A stretch of DNA of 40,414 nucleotides, taken from positions 1 through 40,414 of the forward strand of contig JWZX01002443.1 in assembly GCA_001275005.1 (NCBI GenBank), in the 5' to 3' direction. Positions 1-11,200 of this stretch are shown here, one piece after another. Position 1 is the stretch's first letter. Each line of letters starts with the position of its first letter. The notes under the pieces were generated by a model that was not told the DNA's origin, did no database searches, and saw only the letters and a list, made by a program, of their open reading frames with translations. The position numbers were made by a program, and so were the translations under genes. This stretch comes from Chrysochromulina tobinii (Eukaryota > Haptophyta > Prymnesiales > Chrysochromulinaceae).

Positions 1-244
1 GGGGGTTTCTGAGGCATTGGGGGGACGTCGTGTTCGTAACACTATCACATCCCAAACAGAGCCCAACCGAGCACTGTGAAGCTGAGCCCATACTACAAGA
101 GTCCGGTGGTGCCTCATAGCAAACAACACAACGACAACCGAAGATTGACAAAATGTCGGTGGAGCCCGCCCATCTACGCTCGAACCCGCCCGCCAGCACG
201 GGCCCACTCCCCTATCACCCTCTGTCGCTCGCGCCAAAAACAGG

Positions 245-3200
245 ATGTCCACTCCACCCGACGACCTCTCGCGCTTGTCCTCGCTGGAGGAGGACAGCGT
301 GCGCAACGCGCTACGGGCTAGGTTTGAGAGCAACCATATCTACACCAACATCAATTCGCTGCTCGTTGCGATGAACCCGTACCAGCAACTCACCCTTTAC
401 GGTTCGAATATGCTGGAAGCCTACAACACCTATGGCCAGGCGTCTCCAGGCCCGCACGTCTATGGCGTCGCTTCCGCGACCTACAGAGGGCTCCTGGACG
501 CACGCTCACAGTCAGTCATCATCTCTGGGGAATCAGGCGCAGGCAAGACTGAGACAGCAAAGCGCTTCCTGCAATTTCTCGCATATGCAGCAACTCAAGG
601 ATCGGGCTCGTCAAACGAGGGCCTGGAGGACCGCGTGATCGCGACGTCGCCGCTGCTCGAGGCTGTGGGCAACGCCCAGACCGTCATGAACAACAACTCA
701 TCGCGTTACGGCAAGTACCTCATGCTGCAGTTTGATCTTTCTGGCAAAATTATGGGCGCTTCCATCAAAACGTACTTGCTGGAGAAGACGCGCGTCGTGC
801 GCCAATCCAAGGGCGAACGCAACTATCACGTCTTCTACCTACTGACGCAAGGTGCGGCCTCACTCGCTGGCCTGCTGCGCGGCTGTGGGAGCTGCTACTG
901 CTGCTTCCGGCTGCTTTCGGCGGCTTCGGCGGCTTCGGCGGCTTCGGCGGCTTCGGCGGCTCATGACCAGCCTGCCCTGAGCTGTGTTGCTTGCTTGTGA
1001 CTGGCGAGTCGTTGTCCATGTAGGCGCCCCCGAAAGCCTGTGCACACAGCTCAAGCTCGTTGGCAGCGAATTCAGCTACCTAGCTCAAAACGAGGATCTT
1101 CAGAAGACGGATAAGAAAGCTGGATTGTATGCCCTCGCCCCGCATGCTGCACGTGGCTTATATCCCCCTGCCGCGTCCAGTTGGCACTCAGAGCGCCCGG
1201 CCTCATCAGTGCCCTGCGTTGGAGCGCACGGCTGTTCACCGATTGTGATCTGGGGCGTGGACGCAGTGAAGAAGTCAAGAACGCAATGTCATCCATTGGC
1301 TTCGACCAGACGGAGGCGCGCGCAACCCGCCGCAGCCGCACGCGCGACGCTCGCACACGCGAACCGGCATCTTGCAGGCTCGGAGAACGACATCATCGTG
1401 CCGCACCCTCGCACAGCCTATTTCCAACCCCGTAACGCCGGTGGGCCGAATGTTCGATTCGCGTGGGTCCTTTGCAGCTCCTGTGGGTGTGGACTCTTTG
1501 CGCCGCCATCCTGAAAGTCGGAAACGTCGACTTGGGAAAAGAGGCTGATGGTGAGGCCAAGGTGCGTGCGGGTTAGGCTCGCCAAGTTCGCCTCGTCGAA
1601 TCTTTCTGGTGCTCACGGAAAAGCATCAACCTCTTTCGCGCGCTGAACCCCATCTTTGCAGGTGGTGGACCCAGCTGTTGTCGTCGAGATTGCTGCGATG
1701 CTCCGCATTGACCGCACGAACCTCACAAACGCTCTGACGACAAGGCGCATAAAGGCTGGCAGCGAGTGGGGTGCGACGCGAGGCTTTTCACTCTTCCCTC
1801 AGCGTATCCCTGAGCGCCCTGTCAGCCGAGGTGTCGTTTACACATATTGCTCCGTTGTTTCGATTGGCAGTCACCTCTCCTGTCAATGCCAGCACCGCGG
1901 TCAACGTTCGCGACGGACTGGCGAAGGCCATGTACCAACGTGTCTTTTCATGGATGGTTATGCGTATCAATGCCAACCTCGCGAGTGCGTCACAACGACA
2001 ATCCAACCGTCAGCCACCATCGCTCGCGATCATCATATCGTTCCGCATGCTGACGGCGCGTGCTCCCATATTACCCGTGCCACCTGACTCTGACCATCAT
2101 TGCCAGACATGCAGCTCGACGACGGCCTCACTCGGGCGCGCTTCTTCATTGGCATCCTGGATATTTTTGGCTTCGAAATCTTCGATGAGAATTCCCTTGA
2201 GCAGGCAAGCTGCCCGGCGTCTACATCTGTTGTTGAACGCCTTGCAATCCTGCAGAAGCGTTGCCGGAACTCCCACCCACAAGTCACGCAGCTCATTGCG
2301 CTCTGCACAGTCGCACGCTGACCGCCGCCGCACTCCCCTTGGCTGCCATTGCCTTTGGTCACTGCCATTAGTTGTGCATTAACTTCACGAACGAGAAGCT
2401 TCAGGCCACGTTCAATCAAGCCGTCTTCCACGCCGCCATGGAGGAAAATGCTGAGGAGGACGTCAATGTCGAGGTCGCAGACATGACCGAGATCGATAAT
2501 CAAGAGGTGATCGAGCTCATCGAGGGCAAGCCAGGAGGCATCCTGTCCATCCTGAACGAAGAGTGCGTCGTTCCGAAAGGTTCCGACAGCTCCTTTGCCG
2601 AAAAGCTGTTTGCTCAGTGCAGCGCCAACAAGCGACTCAAGAAGCCTCTCAAGAAAAAAGATGCCTTCCAGATTTCTCACTTCGCTGGGCAAGTTACTTA
2701 TACCGCGACGGGCATCCTTGAGAAGAACAAGGATCCTGTGAGCGAGGATCTGATGGTCATTCTCAAAGGTTCTGACGAGCCTGCCGTTCGCCAGCTCTTC
2801 ACCGATTCGCCTGACGAAGCCCAGCTCATGCTCGACCGCAAGAAGGGCGCGAAGTTTCAGGGCGTCGTCGCAAAGTTCCAGCAGCAACTTGCGGAGCTCC
2901 TTGCGATCGTGGAGTCGAGTGTGACACACTTCGTGCGTTGCATCAAGCCCAACCTTATCAAGGCCCCGGGTGTGTGGGAGGACGAGATCGTCTCCAAGCA
3001 GCTTCGTTGCTCGGGCGTCATGGAGGCGGTGCGCGTCATTGCTGCTGGCTATCCTGATCGCGTGCCGCACTCCGAGATTCTCGGCCGCTTTGCCGCGCTC
3101 ATCGCCGCCGACGAACGTCCGTCTGCCGACAAGGAGGGCGAAAAGAGCGCCGCTTCTAGAACGCTTGAGAAGCTCAAACTGGAACCCAAAGAATTCAGTA

Positions 3201-6200
3201 CGTGGCCTGCGGAGTGGAAGCCAGGGGCTGGAGGAAGTGGGTTCGCACACCGGTGTCGTACCTTGCTGACTTTGCTGCACTCGTGTGAATTGTGCGCCAG
3301 TGCCGGGTAATACCAAGATGTTCCTCAAGGCGGGCGCGCTTTCAAAGTTACGCGTACTGCGAGAGGAACACATCTTCAAGGGAACGAGAGGCATGCAGGT
3401 GCATTGCGCCTTTCGCGCGTGCTTTCGCGCCGCGCGCGCGCGCGCGCAAGAGTATTACCGAGCGAGCTGACGAGATGTGCGCGCCCACGACAATTACGGT
3501 TCGCCGAGCCCCGTCGCACCCTCAAAGGCTGTGGTACGTGGCATGATTGCTCGCAAGGAATATCGCGTGATGTGGGAGGAAGAGCAGGAGCGCAAACGAC
3601 GAGCAGAGGAAGATCGGAAACGCAAAGAGGAGGAGGAGCGGCTGCGCAAAGAGGAGGAGGAGCGCAAGCGAAGGGAGGAGGAGGAGGTGCGCGTCTCGCC
3701 CGCGCATGACTCGTCCCTGACCGCACGCCTGTCACTTTCGTGCGTCGCCGTCTCGCCCCTTTTGTGCGGGTACAGCTGGCTAAGCTGGCTGAGGAGGAAC
3801 GACTGCGCATTCTCGAGGACGAGCGTTTGCGGCGCGAGGCTGAAGCGCGTCAACTGCGCGAGGAGCAGGAGCGGCGACGGCAGGAGGAGGAGATGCATAG
3901 GCTCGCGCAGGAAGCCCTCGAGCGAGAGCGCGAAGAAGAGGAAGCGGCTCGCGCTGCCGATGAGTCCAAGCGACGTTTCCGCGAGCTGCGCGGCCTCGCC
4001 GAGATCGGCGCCCCATCGGATCTGCCTTCCGGCGGCGACGATGCCGCCGGTGCGGCAGGCAGTGCCACAGGCTTCAAGCTCGACATGGGCCGCGTCACGG
4101 GTGCTGCACAGAAGGCGGCGGAGCTCGAGCCCGACATGGCCAAATGGACTCCTCGTGCCAGACCCAAGGATGCGCCCAAACAGTCAGCACGCTACCAGAC
4201 AGACTTCAAAGCTCTGCCAGAGGATGTGCTTGAGTACGCTGTGTATCTCGGTATGGAGCCGACCGAAGACACCGATCTGCTGTGGATCGCCGAAGAGGCA
4301 CTCACCGCTGGCGAGCCGGATGGCTGGACAGAGCAGATGGACCCGAACGGCAATCTCTACTACTACAATGCGACCACAGGCCAGTCCTCTCGCCAGCATC
4401 CTCTTGACGAGTACTATCAGAACCTTTATCTCAAGCTCAAGATGCAGCGCACCATGGAGGTGGCTGGAATGGCCGTACCTGACGAGATCAAGAACCAATC
4501 GACCGCGCAGCTGACGACCGAAGACCTCAAACGGATGCGCGCCACCATGGCGGCGAAAATGGAAGGCGAGGCGTCCGTTCAGCAGCAGTCAGCGCCTGAG
4601 GAGGTTGCTTCTACTACCACGTCTATTTCGCAGGCTTTGTCGATGACGACGCCACGCTCAACGAAGATCATGTCAGAAAAGTTTGGGATCTCGCAGCCGG
4701 ATACCGACGTGCGCGCACTCCTGATCAACCCCGCAAAATGGGCGGAATCGCTTGCATACATCGACACCATCGTTGTGCGCGACACGTCGACGCCTCTGCT
4801 GCCGGCGTTTCACATGTACATGGTGCTCAACGAGACGTATAAGGCATTCGCGTTCTCCGCGGCCAAGCGTGTGGTTGCGCACAACACACACTACGCTGTC
4901 TCGCTCGACCACCTGGAGAACGGGCAAGCCTCGGAGGCCTTCTGCGGCAAGCTGCGCTGCAACTCGAAGGGTACTGAGTTTGCCATTTACGATGACTCGA
5001 ACGATCCGTATGGCCTCAAGACCGGCAAGCCACGACGTGAACTCGGCATCATCTCCTATAAGAAGAAGCTGCTCGGGCCGACCGAGCTGATCGTTGTGAT
5101 GCCCAGGGTGCGAAAGGACGGCGCATGCGCGCAATTCCGGCCATCGCAGCCAGAGGAGTCGATGATACAGCTCTTCAAAGCGGGCCGTGTTGAGCATATG
5201 TTCATCTTGCGTGGGACGGCAAACGTCGCGCCAGGGGGCATGGTCGAGCTCTTTCACAATGGGGCGCTCGGCTCGGGCACGGGCAAGGTCGTCTTCCAGG
5301 CTCACAAGCGGCCCGAGGGCGACTGGAGCGTCAAGTATATGCACCCACTCTCCTGTTTCCAGGCGTTCAATATCTGCATCTCCATCTTTCACAACCCGAC
5401 GACGGCCGGACTCGACGCGCTGCCAGCGGGCGAGCCGCGGCCGATGGTCCCTCTGACCGCCCAAACGACGGCGCCTGCCAGCGGCGCGCCCGGGCAGCCA
5501 GCCAGCGCTAAAAGCGAGCCGAAGAAGGAGGAAAAGGAGGACGCTACACGACCACCTCTCGCTGCAGGGGGCATTGAGCTTTCTGCCGCGAAGCCTGGCG
5601 CCATTATTAACACCGCATCGCTCGAGGGGCTCCCACACCAGGTATACTCGATGACTGTGCAGGGTGCGAAGGTTTACTCGGGACTGTACAATGGCTACAT
5701 TCAGGTTTGGCACATGGATGCGTACGTCAACCTCCCATCGGGTTCGCGGCCTGAGTACCACACTCTGACCGGGCACACGTCGTCTGTCTACGCGCTGGTG
5801 GTCTGCGAGCGCCAACTAATCTCGGCGTCGCATGACAAGCTCGTCAAGATATGGGACCTGAATACGCTCCGCTGCCGTCACACACTAAAGGGGCACAATT
5901 CGCGCGTGCGCGCTCTTGCCGTCTCCGGCAAGCTTCTGTTTTCCGGGTCGAACGACAAATCCATAAAAGTATGGAACCTCGAACTGGTCTCGCAGACACA
6001 GTCGCTGGAGTCTCACTCATCTTGGATCCGCGCGCTCGCCACGGAGAAAGACGTGTTAACATCTGCTTCCAAGGACAATACAGTCAAGGTGTGGGACCTC
6101 AAGAACATGAAATGCATCTTCACCTTTGCGTCAGGCTCCGAAGTGTACTCACTTGCGATGACCAATAATACAGTGTATGGTGGCTGTTTCGACCACAAGA

Positions 6201-6466
6201 TCCGAGTCTGGAACCTGAACACGATGCAAAAGTCGCACATGCTCATAGGCCACGAGGGTGTTGTGCGCTGTCTGACCATTCGCCATTCGACGTTGTACTC
6301 GGGCGGCTCGGATACCAAGCTGAAAGTGTGGGACTTGAAGTCCAACTCGTGCACCACGCTTTTCGGCCACACTTCCTTTGTCCGTGCCATCGCCGTGGAC
6401 GAGGCTGGCCAGACGCTTTACTCGGGAGCCGATGACAAGAAGATCAAAATCTGGCAAGCACGCTGA
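245..6466 (+). CDS. Myosin heavy chain with IQ, WW-type, Tubby and WD40 tail
   Basis: Actin motor predicted to link membranes or cargo through its tail. My exon model is 245-851, 1024-1126, 1267-1315, 1478-1561, 1662-1770, 1871-1984, 2107-2204, 2372-3197, 3301-3398, 3528-3686 and 3776-6466, giving 1,645 residues. Every junction keeps frame and restores myosin motifs: P-loop GESGAGKT (residues 95-102), switch I NNNSSRYGKY, switch II with DIFGFEIF, then LCINFTNEKLQ, and the converter region to about 696. One IQ-like motif (AVVRGMIARKEYR) follows, then a Glu/Arg-rich charged helix (about 712-817), a WW-type domain (about 931-960), a Tubby C-terminal domain (about 1068-1290) and seven WD40 repeats (about 1367-1645). 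There is no N-terminal SH3-like domain. The start is the Met just before the usual myosin core, but an upstream exon is possible because an AG precedes it. Introns beginning at 1316 and 2205 appear to use GC donors. Confidence 0.9.
852..1023 (+). repeat. Intron 1 of the myosin gene, with a 9-nt minisatellite
   Basis: This 172-nt GT-AG intron is placed by the join LLTQ-G-APESL, which restores the motor sequence. It holds about five tandem copies of TTCGGCGGC between roughly 914 and 960. The opposite strand reads as a Pro-Pro-Lys repeat, which I regard as non-coding. Confidence 0.7.
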
Positions 6467-6696
6467 GGCCATACAACGTTCAGTGTCAGCCAAACCCATT
6501 TACGTGTCTGGCCTGCTGAGGGTGCACGTGCTGGAGCACGTGGTGTGCCTTGCTCAAAGGAGAGTCAAGGTTGCTGGTGGTGGCCACTCACACAGTATCG
6601 TCTAACCAAGTACCAAAGGAGTAAGGTAAGTACGGAGGGGAAGAGGGTCAGCGGGTCAGCGACAGTTATGTTCGATATCGTGGAAGCTCCGGATCT

Positions 6697-6736
6697 CCTT
6701 CCTTTTTTGGAAGGATATATCCTTCCTTTTTTGGAA
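6697..6736. repeat. Direct repeat around an 18-nt perfect palindrome
   Basis: CCTTCCTTTTTTGGAA occurs at 6697-6712 and again at 6721-6736. Between and overlapping them, GGAAGGATATATCCTTCC (6709-6726) is its own reverse complement. It lies about 240 nt after the myosin stop codon. Its function is unknown. Confidence 0.8.
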
Positions 6737-7175
6737 ATCCCGTGACCCGTCCCACGTTCGCCGCCGTTCCTCCCTGGCATGATGTTTTCTCTTTTTGGAA
6801 AGCGCGCGCGCGATCCTCATGGATAGCGTCTGTTTGCATTGCGTTGCGCGATCCTCGCAGCATCTTGGTGGGTGAGTGGTGATGGCCAATGTCGAGACGA
6901 GACACAATGAATATACATTCTTAGGAAGCGGGTGCAGCAACCAGCATACGAACACATGACGCGTGTTGCACGCCGGTGTGAAACGAGATCCGACAAAAAT
7001 AATTTTCGAACTCCCGCAATGCGGGACCCCACTCGACTTTTCTCTCCTTCGCCCCACTCTTCTGCACAACGCCTTCAGCTGCCTCGCATGCACCGTATCC
7101 TCGAAGTCCTGTGGCAACACGGCGGCCTCGCTGTCCACTCTTTCCGGAGTGGCCGCAGTGGAGTGCTTGCTGCCT

Positions 7176-7520
7176 AGGTTTTCCACTGGTGCTTTGTTCT
7201 TGTTCGTAACCCACACGCAAGGCGTTCTCTAGCACATGAGCAACGACGAGCAGCGACGAACGCAAGACGTTCTCGAGCTTGAGCGTGGAGAACGCAAGAC
7301 GCTTGCGAGCGAGAGCCATCGTGATGAACGGTGAGTGAAGGGCTGTTGCAAGCATGGCGTTCTCTAGCATGAGCATGGGCCTCATCGATGTGCAGGAACG
7401 GTGGAACACTGTGATTTACCTGTGGAGACGTGGACGTCGCGAAGGGGGTGAGCCGCAAGCACGGCTGGGGCAGCATTCAGTGAGAGTGAAAGGTTTTCCA
7501 CTGGTGCTTTGTTCTTGTTC
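7176..7520. repeat. 30-nt exact direct repeat pair
   Basis: The 30 nt starting AGGTTTTCCACTGG occur at 7176-7205 and 7491-7520 with no mismatch. The second copy runs into a perfect hairpin. The DNA between them holds degenerate copies of a GCAAG(G/A)CGTTCTC unit. This could be a small non-autonomous mobile element or a local duplication; I see no coding capacity. Confidence 0.75.
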
Positions 7521-7553
7521 CCGCGCAGAGCTGGTCTGCGCGGGAACAAGAAC
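7511..7553. repeat. Perfect 19-bp inverted repeat with 5-nt loop
   Basis: The arms are 7511-7529 and 7535-7553, with loop GCTGG. The arms start GTTCTTGTTCCCGC and are exactly complementary. If transcribed, the RNA would be a stable hairpin. It may be an element terminus, a small-RNA precursor or a 3' processing signal; the sequence alone does not decide. Confidence 0.85.
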
Positions 7554-8289
7554 GACGGGTGAGGAGTAGCACGCTGCGTGCGCACCGATCTATGCTCGGG
7601 GCATGACCTCCGCCGGAGCGTGCTCCTTGTTGGGCTTGAAGAGCTGCACCGATAGATACACCCCTCAACCCTATCCGCTCCCTGCCCGACGGCCGAGCTT
7701 TGAATTGCGCCCCTGGCGCCCCTGGCGCCCCTCTTTCCCCAAACTGAATAGTGAAGAAAGTTCCAAGATTTCCTCCCTTTCCCCAAACTAAATAGTGAGA
7801 AAGTTCCTAGACCTCCTAGCGCCCCCTGGGGCGTACCCCCTCGAGAAAAAGCACGGGGCGGTTTGTCGTGATTTCAACGTCATGGAATTTCGAGGGGGCT
7901 AGGATTACAATTCCGAAATTCCGGGATTTCAATTCCAAGTCCGCCCCTGCACTGTCGCCTCACCAACAAATATTCAAATTGTGCTGTGTATATCCACTGT
8001 GTCGCCTATACTGATATACTCAGTTTCATACGCCGAGAGCCTATACTTGATACTAGCCGAGAGATGCAAACGAACTACGAGAAAGACGCGCGCATTTCAG
8101 CGCGTACGGCTTCGGGCTCACCGCCCGAACCGCCATAGACCCTCCAGCGCCGCACACGCCCAATCCGGCTAAATCCGGCGTAAAGCTAAGCTGCAGACCG
8201 ACTGCGACGGGCGACGGGCTAAGCGCAGCGCCTCGCTGAGAATCCGGGCCCAGAATTCATTGAGTCGTTGCTGGGAGGACTGCTCTATC

Positions 8290-11200
8290 CTAGACGACAA
8301 CCCGGAGACCTGCGCCGCGCCCGGCGCTCTCGTCAAGCAAAGCATCGCCAGCGCCTCGCTCACCAGCCTCGCACTCATGCCAACCGCTGATTGGTGCGCG
8401 GCACATAGGGCAAGGTGGCATCGAGCTGGTCGAACGTGCCATCCAACCGTCAAGGCACTTTTTGCAAATCGAATGGCGGCACGGGTGCAAGATGAGGCCG
8501 CTAATCTTCAAGAGGCAGACCGGGCACTGTGGCAGTGTCGAGACGGCATCGGTCAGTTCATCAATCGTCGTCACGATTGGACGGAAGTTCTCATCGAGAC
8601 CGACGACCTGCTCCTGCCCGCCCGCAGTCGAAAGCTGGCCGGCGCGCCCGAGTGCCTCAAAGCAGCGCTGGTCGAGGGCATTGAAGCGCAGGTCCACGAA
8701 CGTAACCGACGTCGACTCGCCGAGCGCCGCGGCGAGCGCGAGGACGCCGTCGTAGTCGCGCCCGTAGCTCGTCAGCCCGTTCATTTGCAGCTCGAGGCCC
8801 GCGAGCTTCGTACAGGCGCGCACGCACGTGGCGAGCCCGCGCGCGCTCTGGCTGCCGAGACCGCACGCGACCAGCCGCAGCGACTCCAGCGCAGGCGCCC
8901 CTCCCGTACTGAGTGCCTGCAGCACCACGGCGCCACCCTCGTCCTTGAGCGCGTTCTTCGACAGATCGAGCTGGCGCAGCAGCATGTTGCGCTGGAGCGC
9001 CATCGCCATCGCGCGCACCTCTTCCCGCGTGAGGCTGTTCTGGCCAAGGGCGACCGAGGGCGCGACGCAGCATAGCTCGACGACCGCTCGCATCGCCGTT
9101 GGCCGGTGCCCCCCAATAGCCCCATGCAGATTAAGGCGCCCGTTGACCACTCGGGATCCCTCTAGCATGCCACTTGCGAAATCGGCACCCATCTCCGCGC
9201 CCAGCCGCAGCGTGTTCGCCCACCACACCGGCCAGCGCCACGGCTCGGCGGCGGAGGGCGGCAGCCGGTACGTGCGCGCACACGTGGCGCGCGCAGCAAA
9301 AAACTCCTGGAAGGAGAGATGCGAGAATTGCATCTCAAACGGGTCCGCCTGAAGCAGGCTAACGAGCGGCAGCCGGTCTTGCATGCAGCGCTCGCGCACG
9401 GCGCGTAGCGCGTCTTGCATCGCCTCGGGCAGCTCGGCGACGGCACAGTGCAGCGCGGCGCTGCGGGCACTCGCGCCGTACTGGCGTTCAAAGGCCTCCT
9501 TGCCCCACAGCCCAGTCGACTGCACGTCGTCGCGCGCGATCCACGCCGAGCGGGTGCCGCCGCCGGGCAGATCGATGAGTACATTGAAGGGCAGCTCGGT
9601 TGCATCCTCGTTCAAGATCAGGCCGTACGCGCCCCCATGCGCCCCTCGGAGCACCTGCACGTAGTGACCCACCTGAGCGCCCCCATCGTACGAGGGGCGC
9701 GTGATGGCCGCGAGACGCTCTGGAGACGCGAGCCCCACCGCCGCGGAGAGCAGGTGCTCCTCAGTGATGATACGCCGTTCCGCCGCGTGCGCCTGGAAGG
9801 CGGTGGCCTCGAGGAGCGCCGTCAGCTGCGCGATGGCAGCGGCTGACGCGGCGGCTCCACGTTCCCTGAGGTCGACGCGTGAGAGCATGGCCGACGACGC
9901 AGTCTGATAGAGCTCTGCGATGGTCGCTGGCATCGCCGCCAATGGAGGCATCGCGGTCCTGACGGCGCTGCTTCCGTTCTCGAGAGATGGCGGGGCCTGG
10001 GCCGCATGAGGCGCGTGGCGCGCCTCGTAGGCGGAGATGATCATCGAGAGCATCAGCGGGTTGCCTGTAGTCCGCTCGCCCGTCTCGTCATCAACGAGGA
10101 CGCGCTCGCACACGTACTGCCACAGCTCCTCAGCCCTTGCACGATCGCCGATGCGTTGCTCGATCACCTGCCGCTGCTGGTGATCGGAGAGTGGCCGTAG
10201 CACCATCGCATGGAACCCACGCTCAAAGATGGACCAATTGAAGCCCGCCGGCCGCGACGTGACGAGCATCACGTGTCCCTGTGGCGCGAGCACCTCCGTC
10301 ACGTGCCGCTCGATTTCCCGGCGTGCACGACCGCCCTCGTCGATGCCGTCGAGGATCACCAGGGCGCGGCGCGCCATCAAAGCTTGGCGCAGGAATAGGT
10401 AACGCTCCGAGCCCGCGCCGTGCGTGATGAGCAGGTAGGCGTCGACCCAGTTCCACATGCGGCCAAACACGGAGCGGTGCTCTTCCATCAGCAGTCGCCG
10501 TTGCAGTTGCTGCACCTTGATGGGCACCGGAATGAGCGAATCTGGGCGCTGCAGCATGTGCATGACTAGTTGCGATGTGAGACAGGTCTTGCCTGCGGCT
10601 GGCGGCCCCGTCAGCAGCACGCTCGAGCGCTCGCGCCCAGCGTCGTCTCGGGCTCCAGGCTGGGCGAGCCGCCGTGTGTACGCGCGGTGTAGCCATGCGC
10701 CGAGAGCGGCCACGTCACTCGAGGCAGCCAGGCTGACCACGTCATCCACGCCGTCCTCCTCAACCGCCGCAGCAAGTCCTGGGCCAAGTCCTGGGCCGAG
10801 CTCCCCCGCGTCATTCCTGTTCGGTTCTCCTCTTTCTTGACCATCATTCTTATTGGTGGTGCCTGCCTTGGTGGAGGTGGCACCGGCCGCTCTCGAGCAG
10901 TTGCCGCTGTCGTCCTCTGCGGCGGCTGCGGACTCGCCCAGAAGCTCCCACACGCCTGGCTCGAGATTGGATGGCCACGTGTGCCTCACCCAGCGCCAGC
11001 GCGTGCGCTTCTCGATTGGGTGCACACCGATCTCCTCGAGGCGCCGACGGCACGTTTCGGTGCACGCGTGCGGCGCGGGGAAGGGCTGCGTGCTCGTCGT
11101 TGCGACGTGCGGGCAGTTGGCGAACGCGACCATCACGCGCTCCCTGATCGCAGGTCCGGACCCCGTCGGGGCCGAGGCCGCGGGCGGCGCAGCTGGCACA

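Larger units (their letters stand above)
6467..8289. other. Gene-free interval rich in short repeats
   Basis: This lies between the 3' end of the myosin gene and the 3' end of the NLR-like gene. I see no convincing coding sequence. It holds a palindrome near 6709, a 30-nt direct repeat (7176 and 7491), a strong hairpin (7511-7553), degenerate copies of a unit like GCAAGGCGTTCTCTAGC (about 7218-7375), and a tandem duplication of about 45 nt containing TTTCCCCAAACT (about 7733-7818). Both flanking genes end here, so parts may be 3' UTR. Confidence 0.6.

Noticed and set aside
765-1054. Pro-Pro-Lys and Arg-Arg-Ser repeat frames on the minus strand
   Set aside because: They are translations of a 9-nt minisatellite inside a myosin intron.
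2033-3394. 450-residue minus-strand frame opposite the myosin motor
   Set aside because: The plus strand encodes conserved myosin sequence here, and the antisense product has no motif.
4673-5815. 380-residue minus-strand frame opposite the Tubby and WD40 region
   Set aside because: Shadow of a GC-rich coding exon; the sense frame carries the conserved domains.
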